Assembly (NCBI RefSeq): GCF_025356155.1
Contig: NZ_JANXUQ010000191.1
Span: 1-53,532, forward strand
Direction of reading: 5' to 3'
Length of the DNA: 53,532 nucleotides
From: Rhodoferax sp.
Lineage (GTDB): Bacteria; Pseudomonadota; Gammaproteobacteria; Burkholderiales; Burkholderiaceae_C
Positions 24,250 to 34,500 of this stretch are shown here, piece by piece. Each line of letters opens with the position of its first letter. Positions within the stretch are counted from its first letter, which is position 1. A program made the translations under genes and the position numbers. Under the pieces are notes generated by a model, which was not told the origin of the DNA, searched no databases, and saw only the letters and a list, made by a program, of their open reading frames with translations.

Positions 24250-25632
24250 TCAGTATTTCCAGACCACGCTCAGCGTACCAGACGAGTTGGTGTAGCTGTA
24301 GTTGGGAAGGTTGGATGCGTTGTTGGTGTACTCCATCTGCACTTGCAGGTCCAGGCTACGCGCCAAGGGAATGGACTGCACCAGCGACCAGCGCCACTCC
24401 GTATCTTTGCGCGTGGTACGTGCATCTACCGTAGGATCCGCCCCGCGGTAATCCCGCCCTTGGCCACTGCCCGATACTGTGGTGGTCCAGGGCAGTCCGG
24501 TGGCAGAAAGGGGTGATGCGTAGCTCACGACGTACGATAGCCGTGCCTGCGGCCCCCGAAACCCGGTGTACGCAGCATTGCCGTCGTGGTCCGCATAACC
24601 CAGCTCAACAACCAGAAATTGGTTGATTGTCGTTTCCACCGTGGCACTCAGGCGCAAAATTTGCCGATTGCCTCCCTGCAAGGCAGCGTTGGCAATATCG
24701 TCCCGGCTGGAAAACGCCAGCCGGCTGCTTTCCAGCGTTCCGCCCCAAACCAAGGTTTCCGAGCTGCGGTAGTCTCCGTCTATCCCCAGGCCGCCGACGG
24801 TGAAGTAGCCGCTCCCATTGGCGGAGGCGCTGCCGAACAGCAGATGGGGCCGTACGCGTAAGCCCGGAGTGCCCGAAGGAGAAGGTTTGAAACGCAGGCC
24901 GGTGCTGCCGGCCAGAATGGCGATGTCAAAAGGTTTGGTAGAGCCCGGTTGGACGCTGTAGTTGCTGACCGAGTTGTAGTGGTTGGCAAACACGACCAGC
25001 GAGGTGACGACAGACGCCTCGTTTTGTTTGTCCAGATCCAAAACATGGTCTAGCTTGCCCCAGATTTGGGTGTCGGTGTCCGACTTGGCTCCGCCGTCTT
25101 TGGCGCGGGGTACGGCAACACCTTGGTAGTACACCAGGTCATTGTTCGAGGCGCCGGTTGGGTTGCTCTGCCCGCGTAAGCCCAGCATCACGCTGCCCGA
25201 TAGCTGTGAGCTGCGATTACGTTGCTCGACTACGCGCAGCAGGGACTGGGCCTGCGCCGCTTGTCCAGTGTCTAGCCGGGGATCGGCAAGGGCAGCCCGC
25301 AGGTAGCTTTCCGATGCTGCGTACGACCCGAGGCGGTAGTACAGCACGCCCAATTCAAGTCGGATGCTGGATGGTGCGTCTGCACCCAGCAGCAGGCCCT
25401 CCAAGGCGGCAATGCCACCTTCATAATTGCCGGAGCGCACCAACAGCGTGGCGTATTTACTATGGGCATCCACGGAACCGACATTGGCCAGTACGTCGCG
25501 GAAGGCTTGATCCACTTCTTGCGGGGTTGGGACGGATGCAGTTTGGGCGAGTGCGGGTGCGGCCAGAACAGCTAGGCAAAGCGCCAGCACCCTGGGGCGG
25601 AGGGTCGAAACGGGTGCCTTTTTATCAATCAT
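24250..25632 (-). CDS. TPR-plus-barrel outer membrane protein (Slam-like architecture)
   Basis: From the ATG at 25632 (25671 is an alternative), the 460-residue protein has a signal peptide (ALCLAVLAAPALA). Two to three TPR-like helical hairpins follow (SKYATLLVRSGNYEGGIAAL and LGVLYYRLGSYAASESYLRA), then a long region of beta strands ending in an aromatic residue (VVWKY), the outer-membrane insertion signal. N-terminal TPRs plus a C-terminal ~14-strand barrel is the layout of surface lipoprotein assembly modulators (Slam/DUF560), but I cannot confirm that family. Neighbouring FecR-domain protein is a candidate client. Nineteen bases separate the two genes. Confidence 0.72.
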   Translation of the reverse strand: MIDKKAPVSTLRPRVLALCLAVLAAPALAQTASVPTPQEVDQAFRDVLANVGSVDAHSKYATLLVRSGNYEGGIAALEGLLLGADAPSSIRLELGVLYYRLGSYAASESYLRAALADPRLDTGQAAQAQSLLRVVEQRNRSSQLSGSVMLGLRGQSNPTGASNNDLVYYQGVAVPRAKDGGAKSDTDTQIWGKLDHVLDLDKQNEASVVTSLVVFANHYNSVSNYSVQPGSTKPFDIAILAGSTGLRFKPSPSGTPGLRVRPHLLFGSASANGSGYFTVGGLGIDGDYRSSETLVWGGTLESSRLAFSSRDDIANAALQGGNRQILRLSATVETTINQFLVVELGYADHDGNAAYTGFRGPQARLSYVVSYASPLSATGLPWTTTVSGSGQGRDYRGADPTVDARTTRKDTEWRWSLVQSIPLARSLDLQVQMEYTNNASNLPNYSYTNSSGTLSVVWKY

Positions 25633-25729
25633 GGTCCTGATCCCCGAAAGAATTGCCGCGACGTCGGGCATGAGTTTTCCACTAACGCGACCTATTTATC
25701 CAGTAGTTACCTAATATAACAGACAGTCC

Positions 25730-27115
25730 TCAGGCTGAATAGCTGATGCGTACCCGAATCAGCAGCAAGCCCAACTCCCGGTTGTCGAGCGAAAAACCCA
25801 GTGCTTTGGGTGAGATTGGGTTCAAAATTCTGAAGTCCAGCAGCAAGGTTTCGTCGACCAAGCCCTCGGGCGGCGCATGGAAGGGTAAGGAGCACCACTG
25901 CTGGTGTCCAAACGCCAGGATTCCCGTTGCAACACCGTTGATGAATAGTTCGGCCTGCGTTGTGGGATGTTGTGGGCCAACCAGCCCTTGCGCAAGAACC
26001 TCGATCAGGAAGTCGCGTGCCCCAACAGGTCTGTCTACTAGGTTGAGCACCAGTTGGGCGCTGGGTGCGATGGTCCAGTTACCACCCTCAGAAGAAAAAT
26101 CCCATCCCTGTCGCTGGTACAAGGGGGCATTGCCGCCCAAATGGAAGTCAATATCATCGCCCGGTCGATAGTGCGTTGGCAGTTGGGGGTGGGCATCATT
26201 GGACTGCAGCCCGCGGCCATTGGCGGTGACGACCAAATAGGTCGGGTCCAACTGCGCTGACGTGTACCCCCTATAAATGGTCTGGCCGTGGATGGCCGTA
26301 TGGCCAAAAAAGGAAGCCGGCAACTGCGCGAGGTGATCGCTTTGTCTGGGTTGGGTCGGAACCAGGTTTTGGCGGTCGGCGATCTGGTGAAGGGCATCGC
26401 CAAGAAGGGGATGTTCACCCCGTTTCACCAGCACTGCCAGTGCGTCTTCGCGTTGGGCCAGAGGCCACCGGTTGGACTGGCTATCGAAACAATGGATTGT
26501 GCCGATTTGGCCCAGTAGCACCGCCAATCCCCGTTGATCCATGGCCAGGCGTGCGCCACTGCGGCCAAACCGCAGATCGCGCAAAAACTCGCGGGTAGTG
26601 GATATGCCAGGGAGCTCCATGTCTACGGGTTGGTAGTGCAGGTCTTCAATGCAGTAAAGACCTCCCGGTGCAAGGTGTGTGAACAATTGTGCCAGCGCAA
26701 TTTGCTGGTGGTGGGACGCATGGCTGCCATCGTCGATGATGATGTCGAACGCTCCGCCGGTTTGCGCCACCAAATCTGCCAAATCTTCGGGCCTGGACTG
26801 ATCGCCTTGGAAAATGGTGATGCGCGGCTCTGAAAGGCTGCGAAAGTCTTCAATATCAAAACCAAAAATAGTGGCGGCGCGCAAATACTCGGCCCACATT
26901 CGCAGACTGGGGCAACCGGTTTCGCCCAACCTACCACGCATGCTGTCTTGCGTTTGACCATGTACCAAGCCGATTTCCAGAATGCGGATCGGCTGGTCAC
27001 GCACGTGTTCCAGCAAGGCTGCGTACACACGCGTGTAGCCGTGAGCGCACAGTACTGCGTCACCCTTGTCACTGCCGAAAAGATTGGCGAGGCGGGTCAG
27101 TTCTTGGGTTGGCAT
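25730..27115 (-). CDS. SAM methyltransferase with C-terminal beta-sandwich domain
   Basis: A 461-residue protein. The first ~200 residues form a class I methyltransferase of the CmcI/macrocin O-methyltransferase type: the early LANLFGSDKGD, IRILEIGLVHGQTQDSM (SAM glycine loop) and FDIIIDDGSHASHHQ. The last ~140 residues form a beta-sandwich with WDFSSEGGNWTIAPSAQLVL, like DUF7024-type domains found with polysaccharide genes. The ATG at 27115 is chosen because the family motif begins there; it overlaps the preceding gene by 19 bases. Likely O-methylation of a sugar in the glycan built by this operon; substrate unproven. Confidence 0.75.
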   Translation of the reverse strand: MPTQELTRLANLFGSDKGDAVLCAHGYTRVYAALLEHVRDQPIRILEIGLVHGQTQDSMRGRLGETGCPSLRMWAEYLRAATIFGFDIEDFRSLSEPRITIFQGDQSRPEDLADLVAQTGGAFDIIIDDGSHASHHQQIALAQLFTHLAPGGLYCIEDLHYQPVDMELPGISTTREFLRDLRFGRSGARLAMDQRGLAVLLGQIGTIHCFDSQSNRWPLAQREDALAVLVKRGEHPLLGDALHQIADRQNLVPTQPRQSDHLAQLPASFFGHTAIHGQTIYRGYTSAQLDPTYLVVTANGRGLQSNDAHPQLPTHYRPGDDIDFHLGGNAPLYQRQGWDFSSEGGNWTIAPSAQLVLNLVDRPVGARDFLIEVLAQGLVGPQHPTTQAELFINGVATGILAFGHQQWCSLPFHAPPEGLVDETLLLDFRILNPISPKALGFSLDNRELGLLLIRVRISYSA

Positions 27116-28518
27116 ATTGCAAAACTGGCAAAGCGGTTGATCCAATCGATGGCGCTCAAGCCTTGGACCAGGGTAGCTATCGCCGAATTGGCGTCGCGCA
27201 GCCCAGTCAACTCCTGCCTGACGGTGTGCCGCTGCGCATGCAAGCACTGAATGGCCGCCGCCTGGGCTAAAACCAGAGTCTTGACCAATGCCGACGGTAG
27301 CTCGTGCCGTGTGTCAAAGCGAGGAACAAAGTCATCGCCAATGGCGTCCAGGCCGACGGCGGAGCCGTGTGCGGCGGTGTTCAACATCTCAATGGCCAGG
27401 CTCCATTTGTCAATTTCGCTAGAGCGTGTCGCCGATTGAAAATGAAAGTTGAGATCGCGGCTGAGTTCGCTGGCGTCGAACGTTTGGTACTGGTGGTTAT
27501 CGATGTGCACCAGTGCAAAAAAAGTAATCGACTGATGGGTCGACTGGCTGAACCTTAGCCAGGACAACCCTGTTGACACCAGGTCGCAGACCAGTGACTG
27601 GTCTAGGTCGTGCAACTTGAAATACCGTGCAAACCCATCTACATCCGCCGCCAATGCACCTCTTGAAACATAGACCAGCTCAGAGGGCTCGCCTGGGTAG
27701 AGCGCCAGAAACACCTCGCTCAGAAAGTGGCAGTCACGGGATAGAAAAAGAATTTTTTGCTTTCCACAGGCGTCGCGCTGTTTTCTGACGGCAACCGTGC
27801 AAGCGCACAGAAGCGGAATGTTGAAGGTTGCGAAGTGATTCCATAGCTCAGCTTCCAGCGTGTCAGGCACATAGGGGTTGGCAAGACGCAAGCGACGAGC
27901 AATGCGGCTGATGCATGTCAACCCTATGCCATCAAGATACTGTTCGGTACTGTTTGGCGCAGCGCCGGTGAAGTGTTTGGTTGCAATACCAAATTCTCGA
28001 GGTTGTGTGACGTCTGCGAGTGCGTTGTCTCCTATGTGGCGAAGGATCAACCAGCGCTGGCTTAACTGAGGCCAGATGGTAGCTCTGTGCTTGCCTGCAT
28101 TGCTGACGAACAGGTGCACAAAGCGGCGCAGGCCCACGTGTTGTAGCAATCCTCGCAAGGTCGCAGCAGGCAAGTACATATCAGATACAACCAGATCGCA
28201 GTCACGCACGGTGGCAAGGTTTTCGGCTATAGGAATAGCGTTGTCGAATTCAGCCTCAATTTCTGCTGCCATCAAGCGAGCGGCCATGCCTGCGTCGCAG
28301 TATCCGGTGGCGCAAAGCTGCCTATAGATGGCGGGCAGGTCAAAGCTGTCGCTTGTGGCAAAGGCACTGTGCTCGGCATGCATGCGCGCCGATGCAAACT
28401 CAGCTACACCCAGAGCACGACCTACCTCCGAGAATAAATTGGAAGGACTTACACAAGCTCTCGCAACGAGCGTGTCGAACAGGTCGAACGATTGAACGGT
28501 GGTACGAAGCGATGTCAC
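27097..28518 (-). CDS. HAD-like protein of glycan locus
   Basis: A 473-residue protein. The N-terminal part is HAD-like: FDLFDTLVAR carries the DxDxT-type nucleophile pattern as D-L-F-D-T, and VSDMYLPAATL gives motif II. A second Rossmann-like part contains KILFLSRDCHFLSEVFLAL and VYVSRGAL. Such two-part HAD proteins occur in polysaccharide clusters. It lies 27 bases after the giant TPR-glycosyltransferase and overlaps the methyltransferase gene, so it is coupled to both. Phosphatase or nucleotidyl-transfer activity on a sugar intermediate is possible; nothing more can be said. Confidence 0.7.
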   Translation of the reverse strand: MTSLRTTVQSFDLFDTLVARACVSPSNLFSEVGRALGVAEFASARMHAEHSAFATSDSFDLPAIYRQLCATGYCDAGMAARLMAAEIEAEFDNAIPIAENLATVRDCDLVVSDMYLPAATLRGLLQHVGLRRFVHLFVSNAGKHRATIWPQLSQRWLILRHIGDNALADVTQPREFGIATKHFTGAAPNSTEQYLDGIGLTCISRIARRLRLANPYVPDTLEAELWNHFATFNIPLLCACTVAVRKQRDACGKQKILFLSRDCHFLSEVFLALYPGEPSELVYVSRGALAADVDGFARYFKLHDLDQSLVCDLVSTGLSWLRFSQSTHQSITFFALVHIDNHQYQTFDASELSRDLNFHFQSATRSSEIDKWSLAIEMLNTAAHGSAVGLDAIGDDFVPRFDTRHELPSALVKTLVLAQAAAIQCLHAQRHTVRQELTGLRDANSAIATLVQGLSAIDWINRFASFAICQPKN

Positions 28519-28545
28519 GGTGCGAAGTATTCTTCCTGCGTTTTG

Positions 28546-31500
28546 CTAGCGCGTAAAAATGTCGTGCAGGGTTTTTTGGAATTGTGCCGGTGCGTATTGT
28601 GAGCGTGTTCTGTCCTGCATCGCGGTGCGCAATTGGCGCCACTGCGCGGGGTCGCTGTACAAGGCGGCGATGGCATTGGCAAATGCTTGTGGGTCATCAG
28701 CCGAGAGGATGTCATGCCCGGCTTGCCAGCCCAACTGACCCACCAATAAAGGCGTCACCACCATCGGAATGCCGTTGCATGCTGCTTCTATCACTTTGGC
28801 GGGAACACCCGCTCCGAAGCGGGTGGGTGCAATAAAGACTCTGTGTTGGTCGTAGCATGGTGTTAGATCCTGGACACGACTCAACAACCGGACGTTTTCA
28901 TTGGCCAGAGCGGATACCGAGCCAGAAGTGCAGTCACCGACGATATCAATGCATATGTTGCCCAAGCCCGGACGGTCGCGTAGGAGGGGCATGACTTCTC
29001 GGCAAAACCAAAGCAAACTGTCTTCATTTGGCGTATTTGGGTGGATTGCGCCCACGAACAACAGATTTTCGCGTTGCGACCAATCGGGTGTGTCCCCGCG
29101 GGTATCCATGGCGTGCGAGAGCAGATGGATATGGTTTATGCCAGCTGCACGGATGATCTGCGCCTCGCATTCCGATACGCTGATGACTGTATCGGCGCGC
29201 TGGGCTAGCTCTAACTCTTCCTGCAGCAGCTTCTGCGCTTGTTCCGCTGGCATGGCTGAGCCCCGTAGCGTTGCTTTGCCAATCTCGCGCAGTGCAAACA
29301 GTGCTTCGGCGTCGTATACGACGCGCATGCCATCAAATAACTCTGGTCGCTTGCCTCGTAGTACGTCTACCACGGCCATATTGGGAGGCCGGCTGACCAT
29401 CACAAAGTCATAGATCCCCGTTCTTTGCTCCAAGAAGGTTTCTAGTCCGGCGGAGCCGATACCCAGCATGACCTCGACTGTCTCGGGTACCGAGGCGTAT
29501 ACATCACGCCAGTCTTCGTCAATGTCCCACATGGGAAACAGCGTCACGTCGTTGTCGGAGAGGGCCTGCACGATCAATCTGGCGCGGGGTAGGCCACCAC
29601 CGGCTGCCATGTGCGGCACACCGTTGTCCAGAATAAGAATGCGAGTTTTGCGCAGCGCCCGCCATCGGTCCAGATGGGGCGATGCATGCATAGGGTCCGG
29701 GCGCAGGGCCAGACGCGCCTGGTGTCGCGTGTTGAAGCGCTGGCCATTGCGGTCCATCATCGCGATGGCCTCTTGGTTCGAGGCAGCGCTGCCCCATTCA
29801 AAGTGAGAAACCCACACGCTGGGCTCATAAACCACGCGGAAGCCTGCGTCCTGCACGCGCAGGCAAAAGTCGGAGTCTTCATAATAGGCGGGGGCAAATG
29901 CAGAGTCGAATCCGCCAAGCTTACGCCACAGATTGTGACGAACCATCAAGAATGCACCGGAACAGAAATCCACGTCACGGACAAAGTTGAACTGGGGCAA
30001 ATCGGGTGCTTGCCCACGCCCGTATCCAGCGGTAGATCCCCCGGCATAGGCGATACAACCGGCTTCTTGCAATTTGCCGTCGGCCAGCACGATGCGCCCC
30101 CCCACAGCGCCAACCTGTTGATCGGAGTCCAGTCGGTCGACCGCTTTACGCAAGGCATTGGTGTGCAGTATGGCGTCGCTATTCAGAAACAGGATATGGC
30201 GTCCGTTTGCCAGTGCAGCGCCTTGGTTGGCTGCTTGCAAAAAGCCAACATTTTCCGTATTGCGGACTATGCGTGCGCCATCCACCCGGCCCAACAAACG
30301 ACCAATCTGTGCACCCGACGCGTTGTCCACCAGGATGGTTTCAAAGCACACGCCCGTCTGGTCTGCCAGAGCGCTCAGCGCCTGCCGAGACAGGCCGGCC
30401 TGGTTGAACAAAACCACCACGACCGAAATGTCAATCGGCGAGGGCCGAACCATTGGGGATGGAGACAGGTCCAGACGACAATCTTTTTCCAGCCATGTTT
30501 TCAGTTGGCGTTGCGCCACGGCACGTAGCCGTTCTTTGGGGAACGGCGCCTGTGCAATGGCTTGCGCTTCCAGCCTCCATTGCTGGCAAAGGGTCTCGAT
30601 CGCGTGCGCGACCCGCCGTCCATCGATCAGTGGCGATTCCGCCATTTCGGAGCGAAGATTCATGCGCACCCTAGCCAAGGCCTCAGGGTCGCTTGCCAGG
30701 GCACAAACGGCGCTGATATAGCCCTCCTCATCTGACGCTGCCCATTCCATGTGGCCAATGGCTGCAAGAATGGACAGGCCCTGACGCTCTCCCAGCGTGC
30801 TCCCGGCCAATGTGACGACGGGGACACCCATCCACAGTGCATCCAGCAAGCACAGGCCGCCGTTGGCAGGAAAACTATCCAGCGCAATATCGATGCCACT
30901 GTAGCTGGCTAGGTAGTCGTGGTGCGCGCATTGCGCCTGGAACGATATGCGACCGAGATCAACCCCTGCAGCGCTCAGCGCGGCGAACAATTCAGCGCGG
31001 AACTGCACGTTCTGGCCATGCTCGCCCATTAAAATCAATCGTGCGTTCGGCAAGTTTGTGAGGAGGCGAGCCCAAACCTGGATGGTGCACTGGGAAATAC
31101 GAACCGCCCGCACCGCGCAGCCTAGGGTCACACCCCCGCCCGAGAGTTGGGGCGGTGCCGAAAGATCAGGGGAGCTGGCTGGTGGCTCCCAGCACCATTG
31201 CCCACCCGGCAGCCTAGCGATGCCTTCTTCGTAGAGACCCCCGCTTGCTTCAGGTACTGCGTGCTCGTCGGACAACAGGTAGTCATAGACCCCGCCGCCG
31301 CTTGCCCAACTTCCCAACCAGGCGCACTGAACCGGTGCCACTCGGCGGGCGAATTGCAACAATACCGCCTCTTGACCAAGAAAGGGTCCCACACCCACAG
31401 TATCAATTGCAACGTCGATCTGGTTCGCATGCATAGAGGCGTCCAAGTCTTGTCCCTGCAAGGCCTCTAGACAAATCCTGTTGGCCAATTCACCCAGGCT

Positions 31501-34500
31501 CACGGCCGAAATGTCGCTGTACAGAAAAATGTCCACTACATCGAAATTGTGCGCAGCCAGCACGCGCATGAGCAATGAGCGGTGGAAATGTGCGGCCACG
31601 TAAGCGATGCGTAAACGCGCGCCGCTGGTTGTAGACTGTCGAGCGGTGTATGGCGATGTACCTGCTTCCATCGCCAGGCGGCGGCTCCACACTCTGGCCT
31701 GTCGGGACCGTTCTGGCTCCGGCGCCTTGCCAGTGATCCCACTTGTGTACAGTGCTGCAGTACGTACCCACGCCTCGTCTGGAAAATCACGCTGCACCAA
31801 GCTGTTTAAAGCTATAAATTCTGAATGGCTGCCGCGCGATTGGGTTGCGTCAAGGCTAGACTGGAAAAGCGTGAGTCGCTCCGAGCGCGGTCTGAGGCGT
31901 AATGCTTGTCTGGCCTTCGCATCGCCTTTGGCAGCGAGGGTCAGCAACACCATGTGGGCATCTGGTATGCACCTGCGGCGACGCATCAAGTCAGTGCAAA
32001 TATTGACGGCATCATTCCAATTGACTGGACCAGATTTGGCCAGTAGCTGGGCATGGAGCAGATAAACATTGGGCTCATTTAACTTGATTTCGCGCGCGCG
32101 CTGCAGCGAAACAAGGGCACTTTTTAGGTCACCGCAGAGTGCTTGTGTTTCTGCGTATTCCCAAATGCACATGGGATCAGCATCATCGAACGCACTGGCT
32201 TGTCGGAACGCTTCAACGGCCTCATGCGGTCTTCCGCGCGTACGCAATATCCACCCCAATTGTCGAAGCAGGGTGGATGACGGTTTTGGGTCGTTCGCCA
32301 GAGCAGACCGTGTTAGACGCTCAGCCTCGAGCAGGTAGCCCTGGCGGAGGCGCACGTGGCCCAGCGCGTGCAAGGCTTGCGCGGACGTTGGCTTCCGAGC
32401 CAACGCTGCTTGAGCGTGCATCGCAGCGTCGCGTAGATCACCACAGGCCGCCAAAATGAATGCTATCTGAATATCTAAATCGGGCAGATCGGGGCAACGT
32501 TGCACCAATTGTTTTAGGGCTAGGCGCGCCTGGTCAATGTGACCGCCTTCTATGCCCAGCCATGCCGCAAGTATCCAGGCTTCGGCGTTGTGGGGCACAT
32601 GTCGGTGAGCCCTATTCACTGCGACGGTAGCGAGCTTGATACGGCGGAGCTTATGTAGTGTTTGTGCCATCAAATACCACACTCGTCCGTTTCGGCGGTC
32701 CTTGGTCAGCAGTTGATGAACGCTGCGGCGCGCAAGCGCAAATTCACCCATATCCAGAAACAGTTGCACCTCCCATTCGCGCAACTCTGGGTGCTCGCCG
32801 TTGTGACGTAGAGCGTCAGCAATTACGGCCACAGCGTCCTTTAGGCGATACTGATTTCGCAAATAGATTGCCAAGTGAATTGACGCATCGACGAAAGATG
32901 TGTCCAGTTCTAATGCCTGGCGAAAGTGCGCTGCAGCAACATCGCCATGATCAAGACTTTGTTCGGCCAAACCCAATAGCAACCAAGCGGTGGCGCAATC
33001 GGGCTGCAGCGCAATCACTTGTTCGGCAATATTCTGCACCATTAAAAACTCGTTTGCATTGCGGTGTAGCCATCCAATGGCCAACAGCAGGGCTTGTGAT
33101 CTGGGGAACCGGGCAAGCGCGCTTTGCAAGATCTGGCGGGCTTGTGCGATCTTGCCCTCTTCACTGAGTGCGCGGGCCAGATGCAAATGGGTGCTCTCCA
33201 CATGAGCAGCGGTCCTCAGCGACTCTTCAAACAGCGGGATGGCTTGTGTCGCCAGCCCCTGTTGCAACAAATACCACCCCAGCTGGGCCAGGCGCTCGGG
33301 CGTCACACGCCGCGCCATTGCGTGCCGAACCCATGTGATGGCATCCGCTAATCTGCTCTTGTCATGGAGTATCCAGGCCAAAGTGGCCGCTGCCTCGTCC
33401 AGAGACGAATCTATAGAGAGCGCGAGTTCCAAGTGGGATATTGCCTGGCCGGGATTTCCTTGTTTGTATTGCAGTATGCCTTGTCGCCATTGCATCACCG
33501 CCTGGAGTGTGGGGCTGGCGTCCTTGGGATCAAGAACGAGTGCGGTATTTAGCGCTCCCTGGGCCTCGTCTAGGCGGTCCTGGTGCATGCGCACCTGGGC
33601 CAGTGCGCGCCAGGCAGCGGCAGATTGTGGGGCACGTGTGACGGCCTTTTGTGCGTGCTCGGATGCTGCCTGGAAATCACCACTGCTTTGCAGCACGGCA
33701 GCTGCCAAGATGTCGCCAGCGGTCTCTTCCGGAGCGAGTTCCAGTAAGCGTGTGACTGCCATCCTTGCGCTGCGCAAATTGCCCGTTTGTAGCGCTAGCC
33801 AACCGGTTTGCAGCCATATTTCTGGCAACGCTGGATCCAGACGACGGGCGCGCACCAGGGCACGTGTTGCGACTCCAAACCGCTTGCGTTGCACCAGCAC
33901 CAGCGACAGCAAATACCAGCCTATGCCACCTGGCGCGTGTTGCTGCAGCAAGCGGTGACAAGCCCTATGCGCTTCTTCGATTCTAGACAGATCCAGCAGC
34001 AAACGGATCAGCGGTTGTAACAGAGCGGGTGCGTCGGGCGCGTGTAGCAAACCCTCGGTCAATACCAGGAGCGCTTCATCACTTCGGCCCAAATGTTGCA
34101 GTGCGGTCGATAGCTGGGTGCGAGTTTCCACGCGCCCAGGTTCCATTATTAGTGCCTCGGTGAATGCCAATACCGCTTCGTCCCACAAATTCTGTGACGA
34201 CAAGAACCAACCCAACTGGCCCCAACGATCCGGTTGCGCCTTGATTGCCAGCGACTGTCTGGCGTAGTGCGCGGCTTGGTCAAACCGGCGCGCATCTCCC
34301 AAAACCCATGCCAGTGATGCGGCGGCTTCGTCCAGTTTGGGGTCCAAAGTGACTGCAGTGAGAAGCGACTGGCTGGCTTCCTCAAGGCGGCGTTCACGCG
34401 CACACAACAAACCAAGGTACCAATGAAGTGGAGCGTAGTCCGGGTACATCGCAAGGGCTGACACCAATAGCGTCTCTGCTTCGCGGATGTATCCGGCTGA

